In this document: one piece after another, positions 44,105-56,226 of the stretch
Layout: the number at the start of each line of letters is the position of its first letter
How positions within the stretch are numbered: position 1 is the stretch's first letter
NCBI GenBank assembly: GCA_029931535.1
Contig: JAQPZY010001372.1
Location: forward strand, 868,001-932,000
Source of the DNA: Margaritifera margaritifera
Taxonomy: Eukaryota; Mollusca; Bivalvia; Unionida; Margaritiferidae
Direction: 5' to 3'
DNA: 64,000 nucleotides
Program-made: the position numbers and the translations under genes
The notes under the pieces: generated by a model
Databases searched by the model: none
Seen by the model: only the letters and a program-made list of their open reading frames with translations
Told to the model about the DNA's origin: nothing

Positions 44105-44370
44105 TGATCGTATCCTATGGGGCAGTTTTGGGGACACTAAGGGGGTCTATGGAATTTGGACATTACGGATGTCACTTTTACGTCCTGTGTGGATTTAACG
44201 TTAGTATTTGGGACACTGTTCTATGTGAATTTAACATTAATTTTGCCAAGTTATAGACCTTAATGAGAATTTAACATTATGTTTGAGACGATTTAGACAC
44301 TATGAGAATGAAACACTACGTTTTGGCCACTATATAATCCTATGTGATCTATGGAGTCCTTTGGGTATGT
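44105..44370 (+). repeat. Block of TTTAACATTA-type minisatellite motifs
   Basis: Loose repeats combine GGACATTACGGATGTCACTT, GTGGATTTAACGTTAGT, GTGAATTTAACATTAAT and GAGAATTTAACATTATG with intervening GGGACACT or TAGACCTTA words. These are the same word types that make up the Polinton terminal repeat and the arms at 57-63 kb. It may be a decayed terminal repeat of such an element. Confidence 0.55.
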
Positions 44371-44999
44371 AATAGACGGATTTGTTTCTAGTCTTTCCAG
44401 TAATTGCACACAGAGCAATAACGCTGGAGACTTTGTCAAACACTACAATCTAAGAATTACAAGATCATAACATTTACTCTATTACACACAATATTTTACT
44501 TTAGGATATACACTTTTCGGATACGAAGAAAAGAGTCAAAGTTGACACTAATAAGGTTGCCGGAATTATCAGCTGGTTGCACACAATATGTATACATGCA
44601 AGTGTAACATACTGACAATTTCGAAGACAACATTTGAAAGTTTAGCATGATAAGGAGACGTTTTATAGTTTGGATATGATTGCGGAAACAATGTTTGATT
44701 ACCAGAGATACTATTTAATAGATGCTTCCGCCCAATATCGGGTTTCATTTGATCCATTACTGCATGTAGCCTTCATAGGTCGCTGTCATCGTTGTTTATA
44801 GTGCACTGGGTGTGCGCAGGACAAGTCGGGTCTATTACATCAGTACGGGAAGCGGAATGCGTTACCAATTGCACTTCAGCAACGAATTGTGGATACATTT
44901 TCAATAATGCATTTTTCCCGATGCTAATTTCATCAAATATATCCGTTTGGTTATAAATACTTATCCTGTTTACATATATTTCTAGTCTCAAGACGATTT

Positions 45000-45085
45000 A
45001 GGGTTTTCCAATAATTTTCCAAGTTCTCCAACATCCAACACTTTTCCAACAATTTTCCAATTTCCAACAGCTTTCCAGCTTATTC
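45000..45085. repeat. Short TTTTCCAA-type tandem repeat
   Basis: TTTTCCAATAATTTTCCAAG and similar words (TTTTCCAACAATTTTCCAAT, AGCTTTCCAG) recur for about 80 bp. Confidence 0.6.
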
Positions 45086-45239
45086 CGACTTTACAGTATT
45101 TAAGGCCCGGAGATTTTCGAATATGGATCCAGCAAGACGGTTCACAAGCAACGAGGTTCCAGTGCGTCTGAAACCCACATTCCCTGGGTATGTACAGCAT
45201 GTAACAGCCACGAGTTAGATACGTACATCTTCAAAACAG

Positions 45240-46140
45240 CAAGATATAGGTTACTACTTAAATTGTATGTTTCAGTTACTTCTATAATTTATTTTGCATT
45301 TATTCTTGAATTATTTTTCTAGAAGTTACAATAAAGATATTTGACAAGTTAAGATATATTTAGCTAATCTCAACAATAATTTCAATAATTTAATTTAGAA
45401 CCTATATTTTTTGTAACATTCTAAAATTTAGAAATTTCTTTACTTGTTATTTCACATAGGATTCATTTTCATGAGTTTGAAATATCTGACTGTTCAAGAC
45501 TTAGTTCCTGTCTTCTGAGAAGATTTGTTTCCATATCCTAGTTGTACAAAATGTAAATGAGTTCGCCTCGACGTTGCAGTACACTGCAATTATGCAGTTT
45601 TGTTTTGGTGATCATTGGTGACGTTTTCTCACCACATGTAACCTCTTCATTTTAATTTGTGTGTGGTCATTGAATGAGTCAATTTTCTCTTCATATACTA
45701 CGCCTTTAATCACATACATTTTGTGTGCTCTTTATATGAGAATATTTATCTCCCTATATCACACATATCTATTATATACATGTATGTATGATCATTAAAT
45801 GAGAATGTTTCTATTTAAACATCACACTTTCCAAGCCTAAAACACTCAACTTCATGAATTTTTGCGAGATCCTCGGGCGAACAGAATAATATTCCTCCAC
45901 TTGAGGCAGCAGTGGTAACGGATACCGTTCAAGGGAAACAACTCTTTCCTGTATTGTAAACATTCACGGACAAGTTATCTCCCGTGATCTGTTTCCTCTT
46001 GCCCAAGATGGAGGCTCATTTTAGAAAGACCGGCACAATGCATCTCAATATGTCCGCACAAGCGTGGGTTTAATGACAATGTATTGATTTGCACTGCATC
46101 ATTTTGCTGACTAAAGCCCAGATGTACGGGAAAGAAAAAT
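45240..46140. other. No gene recognised
   Basis: AT-rich sequence without recognisable coding or repeat content. A GC-richer stretch at 45860-46080 has no identified function. Confidence 0.45.
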
Positions 46141-46214
46141 AATCTGTAAAAGATGAACTGCTGCCGTTAATTTACAAAAGAATATGATGTACTAAGAAAA
46201 CTTAAACATTACTA

Positions 46215-46935
46215 CCTAACGATAGACAAGAACCACGCTGAAATTCAAAAATATGATGTTGTTTGCTCATACAGTGTAGCAATATATTTCTCCTGCCTTT
46301 AATTTACAAAATGGCCTAAAAATCTTATCAGGTTATCACATAAAAAAATTAAAAAATTAAAAAAAATATGCATAACGATTTCCATCTGTCTACCTCAACT
46401 AGCCGTTGCTCAATGTTGCCAAAACAAAAATCCGTTTAATAAAGTTAAAAAGACTAACAAAATAGATATAAAACTGTAAAATTGTTTTAATGGTCTGAGC
46501 ATATAATCACGTCATCTATCGATAGATATAAACAAGCCTATCCGATTTCGCTTGTTTCTTTCAAGTGGTCTTTGCCTAATCCTGATAACAATGTTTTGTC
46601 ACTGTAGCCTAAGTCTAAAAAGTTAAAACGGTTTAAAAACATTTTCTTAAAACTGTATAACGGCCTAGAAATCTAAGAAGGCTATATACATCTTAATACA
46701 AACATGGCTACCAAATGTCATCTGTCTACTTCAAATAGTTTTTGCTCAATCGTGCTAACAATGTCATTATATAAGCTCTCAGTCCAAATAGTTCAAAGAT
46801 GTCTAAAATGAACGAAACGTTACTGTAATGGTCTGAAAATCTAATCCGATCTACTACTTATGACCTTGATATTGTCTGTAAAATGGCATAGCTCTGTGTT
46901 AAATAGCACTGTGCTATCATGCTAAAATAAATTTG
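46215..46935 (+). repeat. ~168-bp tandem repeat, about four diverged copies
   Basis: The phrase TCTACCTCAACTAG..TTGCTCAATGTTGC recurs in diverged form at about 46384, 46554, 46722 and 46890, giving spacings near 168-170 bp. Other parts of the unit recur in step (AAACTGTA..ATGGTCTGA.AATCTAA, GTTAAAA.GACTAACAA). The period is close to nucleosomal length, as in many satellite DNAs. Copies differ strongly, so it is an old fragment. Confidence 0.7.
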
Positions 46936-47037
46936 GAAATGATGTAAGGACTGACTGATTTACACATATACGGACGTACAGACGGACATCAGAAATAACA
47001 TTATACCCCTTCCTTTATCAGAGTGGAGGCATTCAAG

Positions 47038-47040
<3 letters not shown>

Positions 47041-47116
<76 letters not shown>
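47041..47116. repeat. (TA)n microsatellite
   Basis: About 75 bp of uninterrupted TA. Homopolymers follow: poly-C at about 47269-47286 and poly-G at about 47772-47787. Confidence 0.95.
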
Positions 47117-47119
<3 letters not shown>

Positions 47120-47299
47120 AAAGTAACTAGGGCAAATTAAATTAATATTAATCTCACATCCATTTGCATTTTACATATTTTCTCATTAACAAAAACAGTA
47201 TGAATCTCAAACCTCTACTTCCTTTTGTAACCCTTCTTTATTCACCAACACTCCCCAGCCCCCAGCCCCCCCCCCCCCCCCCCCCCCGCCCCCTCTTCC

Positions 47300-50200
47300 C
47301 ACGATCTTAATCTTGGTGTTATTACCCAAAATCCGTTATATATCCCTTTTGTTTTTCAGCGTTTGAAACTGAAATAAATATTACAATATTACGTTTTGCG
47401 GCTTCCGGGGCAAACAAGAATCTGTGAGAACATTGGTGACTTCAAAATATGTAAACAATATGATGAGCTAATGTTTACCCGTCGGTTTAGAAAAAAAAAG
47501 AATGCAGTAACGAACAGGTGATGTACAATGTGACCACGTGCAAACAAACACGCACAATGGGGTATCATAATAATATTATTACCATATACTACTACTAACT
47601 ATCTAACTAAATTACGATGATGTACACTTTGATACATAGTCACTTCTTCTTCAAAGGTCATAATATGGATAAAACTTAGACTTCTCTGTTTGAGTTATTT
47701 AACACACTACTTTATGTGTAAGCGCGGCGACAGAATTGCATTACACCCAAATTATAGTGTACACGTTTCTTGGGGGGGGGGGGGGGGTAAAACATTTTTT
47801 TAATACTTTTTTTTAACCTTGCTTCAAATAACAAAATAACACGTACAAGTAATTAGATCTGTCTTGCGATGATCGCCGAGGCATTTGAAGCTAATGTGGA
47901 TATATAATACTACAAAACCTCCGATTGCGACTAACCCCTAAACAATACCAATCCAAAGAGCAGTCATGTCTGTGTCATTCCGGTGTGTAGTTTTTGAAAG
48001 GAAACTTGTCGTTTTAAATTAAGACCACATTCGAATTAAGACCACATGTCCTCAATTCTTTCAACTGTCCTAATTGAGTCGTTTTCACAGTCTTCCTTAC
48101 TGTGTTTATCTATCTTCTGGAACGTAGATAAAATTCAATTGACATGTCAAACTATATTTCTGAATGGAGCCTTTTATGATCTTATTGCTGGGACAACAAT
48201 TTGAAAGACGATACGACTACAGTATTTAGTTCACGAGTGTTTCCTTCATAGATCGCAATCACACCTGAACAAAACTACACGAGATTGAAGACGTTCAGGT
48301 ATTGATGTATATCATCTATTGAGATTTGCTCATTTGTTTACTCTTCTGAATTACCCATTTATTCACAGACTTGGTTGACTGCACACAGGCATCACAAACG
48401 CTATCCCATTTAGTTAAAGCTAATATTTGAAAGACATATACTAACAATGTTCGAGAAGACACCGGTTTTTCTTCCTATTTTAATACATGTAGTTGATTTC
48501 ATATGATCTCTAAAGCTATATCAAAGGAGAAGAAAATCTATGTGCTTGATGCGGACATCAATGTAATCTCAGATTCGTTTAGACATCGTTAAGTAAAGTA
48601 GAATTCATCTAGGTGAGAAAGTTACAGTGATGCATGATTGACAAGAGAGTAAAAAAACTGGGTTTTTGATAGATAGATAGATTGATAAATTGATTCATAG
48701 ATATATAAAATCAATAAATGTGTGATCTTATTTTCGTTCCATTTTCTTTCCAAATTTCGTATTATTCAGTTATCGTCCGGGATTACATAAGCGTTATTTT
48801 ATAAATTCCAATTTTTTGTTGCCACAAACTAAAAAAAAAAAAAAAAAAAAAAAATAAGCACAGTTTTTCACTATCGGTTTTTAAATATATACATTTCTTG
48901 CACCTCTTGAATTGTTGATTTACCTTTTTTCTTTGATTTGTTAATCTACCTTAGAATATTGATGATAGTGTTCTGATCTGTTGAATTTTGTTCCTTTTCG
49001 TAACAACAGGAAGTCACTTAATAACTAAGCCGTATACTTTGAAATAAATATGTCCTTAACCACTTTCCAAGGATTCCTGTGCAAATCATGTATGCTTCTT
49101 GGAATAGGAAGTACGAATCCGTCGAGACCTTGTTTTGTACTACTGGGATCCGTGTGTTGTTTGTATCATATGCGATGGGAACAGATTGCCACATAAAACT
49201 CATCGACTTTTTTAAATCAACAATAATCAACCGTTTGTACACTCAGGTGTTGAAAAAAAGGAAACGGAACACGTGAAAACAATATGAAATTTATTTGTTC
49301 ACTTCTCACTAAAAATGTAAATTAGAAATAAAGTAGTCCGTCTCACACATCATCAAGGTTTGTGGAAACATTAGAAGACATTCGCTAGTAAATAAATATT
49401 CTTACCAACCGTATTCCTACGCAGTTCATATAATCAAAAGAAACATAATTAATGACAACTAAACATATATAGGGAATGCTGACATGCGGAAGCATCCTTT
49501 TCAGTATATGGTTGTCATCAAAGAACTCAAAGTATATTCTAAAGATGAGAAGTGCGAACGTTTTGTGTTTTATTTTTAGATATTATCTATTGATTGAGTC
49601 TTGATTCATAAGAACCGCGAGCATCCATCATTGATTTGTCTATGTGTTTGTCTTAATATTAGGGAGAACTATCTGAATACTCTCAAATGCCGCATATTAT
49701 TTACAGAAGTATCTTTCTTGCAGATAAATACGTTCCAATTCGCTGTATCTGACGTTTTTTCTCTCCATCTGTCTGTTCCTCTCATTTCTATATTAGGTAA
49801 CTATATTCTGAATCTAATGCATTACCTTAGTCACATTTAATTGTTGACTTCTTGATTCTTGGTTCTTTTGTTTCAGATAGGTCTATCACTACTAGCTAAT
49901 TGCAATTCAATGTGGACATTACAAGTATACTCATTTTTGGAAGTTTCTTGCTTTTACCTGCCCAAGGACAAGTTTTGGGCGATTATTAGGTGTACACTAA
50001 TTTGTTAAACGATCAGATTTGTTTAGGCAATACACACTTCGCAAGTTTAGTTACTAGTCACCGACAGAACCGTGAGGAACAGATATAAATCGTTCTGAAG
50101 AAGACAAAAAATAAATATTGCAAACGGTGGCCACCAAGAAGAAAATTTAGTTTAGGTAAGTTCTAATTTACCGGAATATATCACATTTCCTTTTATCTGA
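47300..50200. other. No gene recognised
   Basis: AT-rich sequence with a poly-A run at 48831-48854 and no coding signal beyond short chance frames. Confidence 0.45.
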
Positions 50201-50206
50201 TACGAT

Positions 50207-50345
50207 TCAAGAATGTACATGACAAAGTATCTTAGATCGGTATGCCAACACGAGAAATGACAGCTGCCATTATGCCTCCGTCTATGACATACAAATTAAT
50301 TTTCTTGTCGGCATACCGATCGAAGATATTTTGTCTTGAACAATC
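50207..50345. repeat. Imperfect palindrome (hairpin-forming)
   Basis: About 38 bp at 50222-50260 (ACAAAGTATCTTAGATCGGT then ATGCCAACACGAGAAAT) recur inverted at about 50300-50338 with roughly 80 per cent match. They include a perfect 12-bp core GATCGGTATGCC / GGCATACCGATC. The loop is about 45 bp. It could be a foldback element, a hairpin RNA precursor, or chance; no flanking duplication was identified. Confidence 0.5.
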
Positions 50346-50639
50346 ACGGAACCTATAAGATGTAACATTATATAAAAAATGTAATATATTCTGGTAGCAT
50401 AGACACTTGAAGACCTAAATTTTCTTCCTGTCGGACGCTTTTTAAACATAAATATAAATAAAACGTATATGCATATATCGCACATCACAGAGGCGTACAT
50501 TTGAAAATTTAGATAAGAAAAATGGTAGCAGCAGTAAAAGGAAAAGAAACTGAGTATACTTGATAAACACAAAGCCGTTTGTCACGGAACACTAAATAAA
50601 ACGACATAACGCACATTTACATTGTGGTTATTACCATGT

Positions 50640-50800
50640 CCGAATCTGCCTGCTATATTCTTTGAAACACTATATTGTTCTTATTTCGTTGGGCAGGCTG
50701 TTCCAGACTATGAGGGCCTCGCATTTAAAATAAAGTTTACAGTACCATTTGGTCTGTAAGACAAGTCTTTATTTTATTTAATCGGCAATATCAACCGCTT
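50640..50800 (-). pseudogene. LINE C-terminal relic
   Basis: On the minus strand a short frame reads YFKCEALIVWNSLPNEIRT. This matches the FR.RAP.IWNSLP..IR. signature at the end of CR1/jockey-like LINE ORF2 proteins. The rest of the element is not recognisable. Confidence 0.6.
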
Positions 50801-50990
50801 TATTTAATATGCCCCAGCTGGTGTCTATATTATTCTTGTTTCGTTTTTGTACACATTGCAATTTAAATAGTAAAAAAGACTTAAATTAGTGTGGATAATA
50901 TATAGATATAATTAGTTATTGGAGGTCAAATGGCAACAATAAGCTACTTAGACGTAATTCAGACACGCTGTTGTTTACCATTACTACTAA

Positions 50991-50991
<1 letters not shown>

Positions 50992-51077
<86 letters not shown>
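50992..51077. repeat. Compound (CT)n(TA)n(GT)n microsatellite
   Basis: Three dinucleotide tracts follow each other without a gap. Confidence 0.95.
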
Positions 51078-51079
<2 letters not shown>

Positions 51080-51081
<2 letters not shown>

Positions 51082-52555
51082 CATCGTTTCGAACAAAACT
51101 CTTTTTATTGCATGAATGTGTGTTTTATGTTTAGTAAGCAAGTTAGATTAGTAAAAAAACCAAATACAATTGTTAAGAATCAAAGGTAACTGTCAAATGA
51201 GTGCCCATATTTAAAATTATAGTCTTCTATTTATAACTGATATCCAGAAAGTATATTGACATTAAGAGACATTATTGAACATGAGGCTAATAGTGAAACA
51301 AACATAACTATATACATAACTATTTTAGTCGCTCTGTAGCAAAGGCCTGTAGAGTTAACGAAGTGAAAAAATAAAAGTCAACCTTTGAAATTGACCTTGT
51401 AAACGTGGCCTCTATTTCCGTACAACAAATTAATAGACAGTACATTAACCTACCCCATGTCGTCTCTGTATGGCAAATTGCTGTATGGCAAAATTTCTGA
51501 ATATTTAGAGAATATTAAAACAAGTGATGCCGTCTGTCAAAATGCTTTATACTTAGAGACAAGTAAAAGTAAGCGATGCTGACATTTGACCATAACGACT
51601 ATTACTCTACATGTGATAGACAACTTACTGTCTGAGAGTGCAACGCAAGTTATCAAGTTTCACAGCTGTAGCTTAAAGGGTGTTCAAGATATATAGTGGA
51701 AAGATGAAGAAATGATAAACATAAATAAGTAACATCGACCTTGAAAATACGACGTTGACTGAGGTACTAGCATGGGACACATTTTCTAGCTGAGAAACTC
51801 AAATTTATCAAGATTAATCCCTATGCCTTGATCAGGTCCGCCGAGGGCGGGGGGGGGGGGAGAGGTAGGGGTAGGGGGCAATTGCTCAGGGGTCGACGAT
51901 TTCTAGGGGCCCTCCGTCAACTCTGCTGTAAAAAATAAATTAATCATAAATATTTGCAGTAAATATTAAAATTTATTCCTTGCAAGAGTTTAAGTTATGG
52001 TAGATTACTACAAGTTTTATATGCAAAACTGTAGACAGGTTTTTATATACAAAACAATTAAACCAGTTATAGGGCCCATGACTGCTCTGCCCAGGGGCCA
52101 GGAATTTCTGTCGGCGGGACTGGCCTTGATACGTAAACGATTGCTTTAAATTCACCGACTGAATACATTGTTTGACTATATGAAACAAATACATGTATAT
52201 GTGCCAATATTCCCACATTCTGTTTAATAAAATAAATTGTATGTAGTATGTTTAATAACACATTATCCCGACTCTTTAGCGGGGGATATTGCGACACCCT
52301 TCATCTTGTCCATCTCCCTCACTATATTTTCTCCTTCACCGCTGGGTGGAAATTCACCAAAAGTGGGACATGCACAGGTTGATTATGTAGTACCCATCTG
52401 AGACGGTAGATTTGTTTGAACCTTCCGTGTAATTCCAAATTTCAACTTGGGGTCAAAGGTGATGTGTATATGTATATACTCTGTCATAGATATATCGGTT
52501 GTTGTCATAGCTTTTATCATACTTTCATACACGTCTTCTTGTTGTCTTATATTTG
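51080..52555. other. No gene recognised
   Basis: AT-rich sequence. Two G-rich scraps (51845-51925 with poly-G, and 52065-52130 ending GTCGGCGGGACTGGCCTTGA) look like pieces of a mobile element, but none could be named. Confidence 0.4.
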
Positions 52556-52559
52556 ATTA

Positions 52560-54070
52560 TCTCTTTTAAACCATTCTTCTTCTGCACCTCTGGAATAGTA
52601 TTAGAGTTAGCTGTTATCTTGTTTAAGTTAGTGAAAGTTGCATCCTAAATTCATTCATTAGCGTTTTTACCTCCCTTGTTTTGTTGTATTTCATTGTTCA
52701 TTTTTGTAACTTCTCCAGTCGAGACTGTAAAGTGTCAGTCTTCCAGATATTTATATATCTTCTTATTGACACTCTCCAAAGTATCTATATGAATTTTTAT
52801 CCTTTCTTCATTAGGTTTTAATTATTGCTGACATTAGATATCTCACCTGATCTTTCATGTACTGTTTTCAATGCTTTAATAGCATCAGACAATGCGCTGA
52901 ATCATTGTTTAAACACGTGTTGAGCATCCAAAATCTTCTTTATGTTCTCGTCATTCTGTTTTGTAAATGTGATCTTGTCACCTCCTTCATTACTCACAAT
53001 GTCTTCTTTTTTAGTCCTATACACTTTCTTGTCATACTGTTACAGATTTCTTATTAGCTTGTTCAATACCGTTCCTTTCTACATCAGTATTAACGGTAGG
53101 GTAAAATCCTACTTTAAACACATCTTTGGATTTCTTTAAATTGGTACTGTATCCAGTGATACAGCCCATTTTAATAACCATGTCACTAGGAACAAAAAGA
53201 TTCCGTCACCATCAACAGCATAATCTAATATAACTTTCAATCTTTTGTTTTAAATTGTAATATTGAAAATGTTTCAATCCGTTTTCGGCGGGGTCGTAAC
53301 CTTGCCGTTATGTAATTAGTAGGTCAATTAAATCTTTGGCAGTGTCTTGAAAAGTGGAAACATACTGTGTGCTAGAAGTTTTGTTTTGAATTTGTGTACT
53401 TATTATACAGATTAAATATTATATCATGCTTTCGTAGGTATTCTTACTTCTGCTAATCCGTAGCTATCTTGCAGAAAGTATGTACACCCATTAGGTATAT
53501 CTGAATAAATGTTCTCATTAAAATAGCTGTATGGTGATTCAACCATCAACCAAATCCTCGAATTTCTTTTTTTTTTTTTTCTCTGTTAAATTAAATTTTT
53601 CTGTTTCAAAGTCAGATAAATCTTTATATGGTTTCAAATAGTACCAATCATCTATAACTGATTTTGTTATTTCCTTTGTTGCTTGCTCTCTCTCTAATGC
53701 TTTCATTTCCACTACTGTAATACCAGTTTAATCTGGTTAATTTTACACTCTTTACATCTCTGGTATTTTGTATTTCATTTTCTCTGTCAGTTTTTCATCT
53801 ATTGCATATTTAACATTTTTACAACTGATTGCACCGTTTATTTGTCAAGTTTATTTTAAATTACTACTAAATTTCAACTGAAATTACAGAGTTCTGAGAA
53901 AATTACATCTTCGTAATCTGTATATCTACTAAGTGTGAAAGGTTGCTGGATTTTACTTAATCCGTGCACTGGATCATCTCGTCCCACATCAACTGTCTTT
54001 AGTTCAATTTGTAATCACTTTTTTGTAATTGAAGCTTTTATGGTTGTACCGAAATTGTACATGCTAAAAC
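52560..54070 (-). pseudogene. Decayed minus-strand gene(s) of unknown family
   Basis: Reading down from 54070, long protein-like stretches alternate with stops and shifts: KTVDVGRDDPVHGLSKIQQP, FTLSRYTDYEDVIFSELCNF, VEMKALEREQATKEITKSVI, DDWYYLKPYKDLSDFETEKF, ESPYSYFNENIYSDIPNGCT, FLQDSYGLAEVRIPTKA, TGYSTNLKKSKDVFKVGFYP, then Asn/Lys-rich helical stretches (IKIHIDTLESVNKKIYKYLE). Codon-level coherence over 1.5 kb in one direction argues for one or two former genes. No catalytic motif or family was recognised. A virus-like mobile element protein is possible, since another such relic starts 1.2 kb to the right. Confidence 0.5.
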
Positions 54071-54106
54071 TTTTTACCAGGGAAATTGCACAATGTAAGG
54101 TGTAAG

Positions 54107-54108
<2 letters not shown>

Positions 54109-54189
<81 letters not shown>
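54109..54189. repeat. Compound (TA)n(GATA)n microsatellite
   Basis: About 38 bp of TA run into ten or so GATA units. Confidence 0.95.
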
Positions 54190-54199
54190 TTATATTGAA

Positions 54200-55110
54200 A
54201 AATGTATGGTGCACAAGGGGAATTAACATTACACAGTAGGTTTATCATACGTGAAACTGTATGGCGACTAACGGGAAGTTAACATTGGATAGTAGATAAC
54301 AGGGTGGTGGATAGTTGATAACTGCGTGATGGTCACTCCAAACGGAGTATCGATGTTATAGTCTGGGTGTTGGATCGTTGATCACTGGGTATGGTCACTC
54401 CAAAAGGCGTGTACTGATAGAGGTATAGGGATAATAATGGTAGTAGGGATTGAAGGCTTGTTTGAAAGGGAATGATAGGGCTGTTATAGGGGATAGGGGT
54501 TTTACTTTTTTTATAAGAGAATAGTAGGGAGGTTATAGGAGGATAGGAAAGTGAGTTTTGTTTATAAGGCAACCGGCGTGTTGAATAGCAAATGTGGGGT
54601 ATTGGATAGTAGATAACTGGGTGATGGTATCTCCAAGCAAAGTCTTGGATAGTAGATAACTCGGGGCTGGTATCTCTAAAAGGGGTATTGATGGTATATT
54701 GTGGGTGTTGGAAAGTAGAAACAGATGGGTGTTGAATGGTAGATAAGTGGATGATGATCACTGCTAAATGAGTGTTGATGGTATAGTGTGGCTGTTGGAT
54801 AATAGGTAACTGCGTGCTGGACAGTAGATCACTGGAAAATGATCACCCCAAATGGCATGTTGATGGTATAGTGTGGGTGTTGGATAGTAGATAACTGGAT
54901 GATGGTCACTCCAACAGCGTGTTGGATAGTAGATGACAGGGAGTTGGATAATATATAAATAGGTGTTGGATAGTAGATGACTGAGTGTTGGATAGTAAAT
55001 AAGGAGGTGTTAGATAGTAGATGATTAAGTGCTGGATAATAAATCTCTCGGTGTTGGATAGTAGTTGACTGAGTGTTAGATAGTAGATGTAGTTTTAAAT
55101 TATATTTCCC
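54200..55110. repeat. Degenerate GTGTTGGATAGTAGATAACTG minisatellite
   Basis: The phrase GTTGGATAGTAGATAACTGG (with variants ..GATGACTGAGTG) recurs more than ten times. In the left part it alternates with TGGTCACTCCAAA..GTGTTGATGGTATAGTGTGG. Spacing varies from about 30 to 80 bp. Related words recur at 57060-57180 and, inverted, at 63050-63125. Minus-strand frames over it are products of repetition. Confidence 0.8.
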
Positions 55111-55324
55111 ACTTGAACCTATACAGGCAAACACATGTGGAACCTATGGACATTTTTCAGATTGCATTTTTCCTTGCCCCTATAAATCCTACAATGGCGG
55201 CCTAATATTAAATTTATATCATCCTCAGAGGGTCCAATCAGGCCTATGTTAAATAACCATTGTCCCCAGATTGTTCCATAATGTTGAACCTATAGACTAA
55301 TGAATTTACCAATAATATCCGACG

Positions 55325-55385
55325 TTGAGTCAGTTTTTCCCCACAAACAATTCAACATGACTTTAGCTTACAATCGTCGTCCTTC
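55325..55385 (-). pseudogene. Polinton polymerase motif-B scrap
   Basis: The minus strand reads EGRRL, a stop, then AKVMLNCLWGKTD. This is nearly the motif-B segment of the intact Polinton polymerase at 37100-37165, in the same orientation. It is the best evidence that a second Polinton of the same family once ended here. Confidence 0.75.
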
Positions 55386-56067
55386 GTGCTGCCATTTTGA
55401 GATCTAATTAGGTAATTCCCATTTTGTTATTAATTGTTCTGTAACAGTAATGCTGCTACAACCGCTTGCTTTTTTTTTTTTTTTTTTTTTTTTGGTGCAT
55501 TTTACTCATTGTTTGTGCTAAAATCGTAAATTCCAAAGCAGTCAAAAACAAAAGCAAGTGGATCATAATTCTTCATGTATATATACTTCTACTGGCCTGA
55601 TGAGACTTTTTTTTCTTGCTCTATACGAACTATCTTACTTAGAACCATGTAACTTTGCGGAGGGAGTACATCTTGATAAGCACTACACCCCTATTACAAA
55701 AGAGATCTATGTGACCCATACATCATTCTCCATTGATTTTGTTGGAATTTGGTTTTAAAGTTGATTTATTGGGTACTGCTCATGAAAGTTGACAATAGAT
55801 ACGCTTCACAGTCTAGTGTAAATTGCTCCCCGTCCTTGGAGCGTATCGGGAAGTGAGGCTAAAGGTGTAAGGCACTGTTTGACACCAGTGCGACGCAAAA
55901 AATACAGTGACACATACATTGCTCTCAAACATTTTAATTAAATTTTCAATATATAAAAATGGAATAGCAACAACAGACGACACTTCTTGTCAGAGAAAGA
56001 GTCATTCAAAAATACACTTCCAACAAGACTTTATGAGAAACTCCAGGCTAATCATATCGATATAAAA

Positions 56068-56128
56068 GTCAAGAACACTTGTTATGTCTGTCAAGAGAAA
56101 AGACATTGGTCTACAGAGTGCGCCTAGA
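56068..56128 (+). pseudogene. Zinc-knuckle scrap of second Polinton
   Basis: The plus strand reads KNTCYVCQEKRHWSTECA followed by a stop. It keeps the CxxCxxxxHxxxxC ligands and matches the start of the zinc-knuckle/HNH gene of the intact Polinton (40649-40715), DNA and protein. Its orientation relative to the polymerase scrap 0.7 kb to the left is the same as in the intact element. There the two points lie 3.5 kb apart, so about 2.8 kb is deleted. Confidence 0.75.
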
Positions 56129-56144
56129 AAGTTAATACCCCCCC

Positions 56145-56149
<5 letters not shown>

Positions 56150-56223
<74 letters not shown>
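56150..56223. repeat. (CT)n microsatellite at arm edge
   Basis: About 74 bp of CT separate the zinc-knuckle scrap from the inverted-repeat arm. Confidence 0.95.

Positions 56224-56226
<3 letters not shown>

Noticed and set aside
54333..55134. Minus-strand frames rich in STIQHP and YYPT repeats
   Set aside because: They are products of the GTTGGATAGTAGAT minisatellite.
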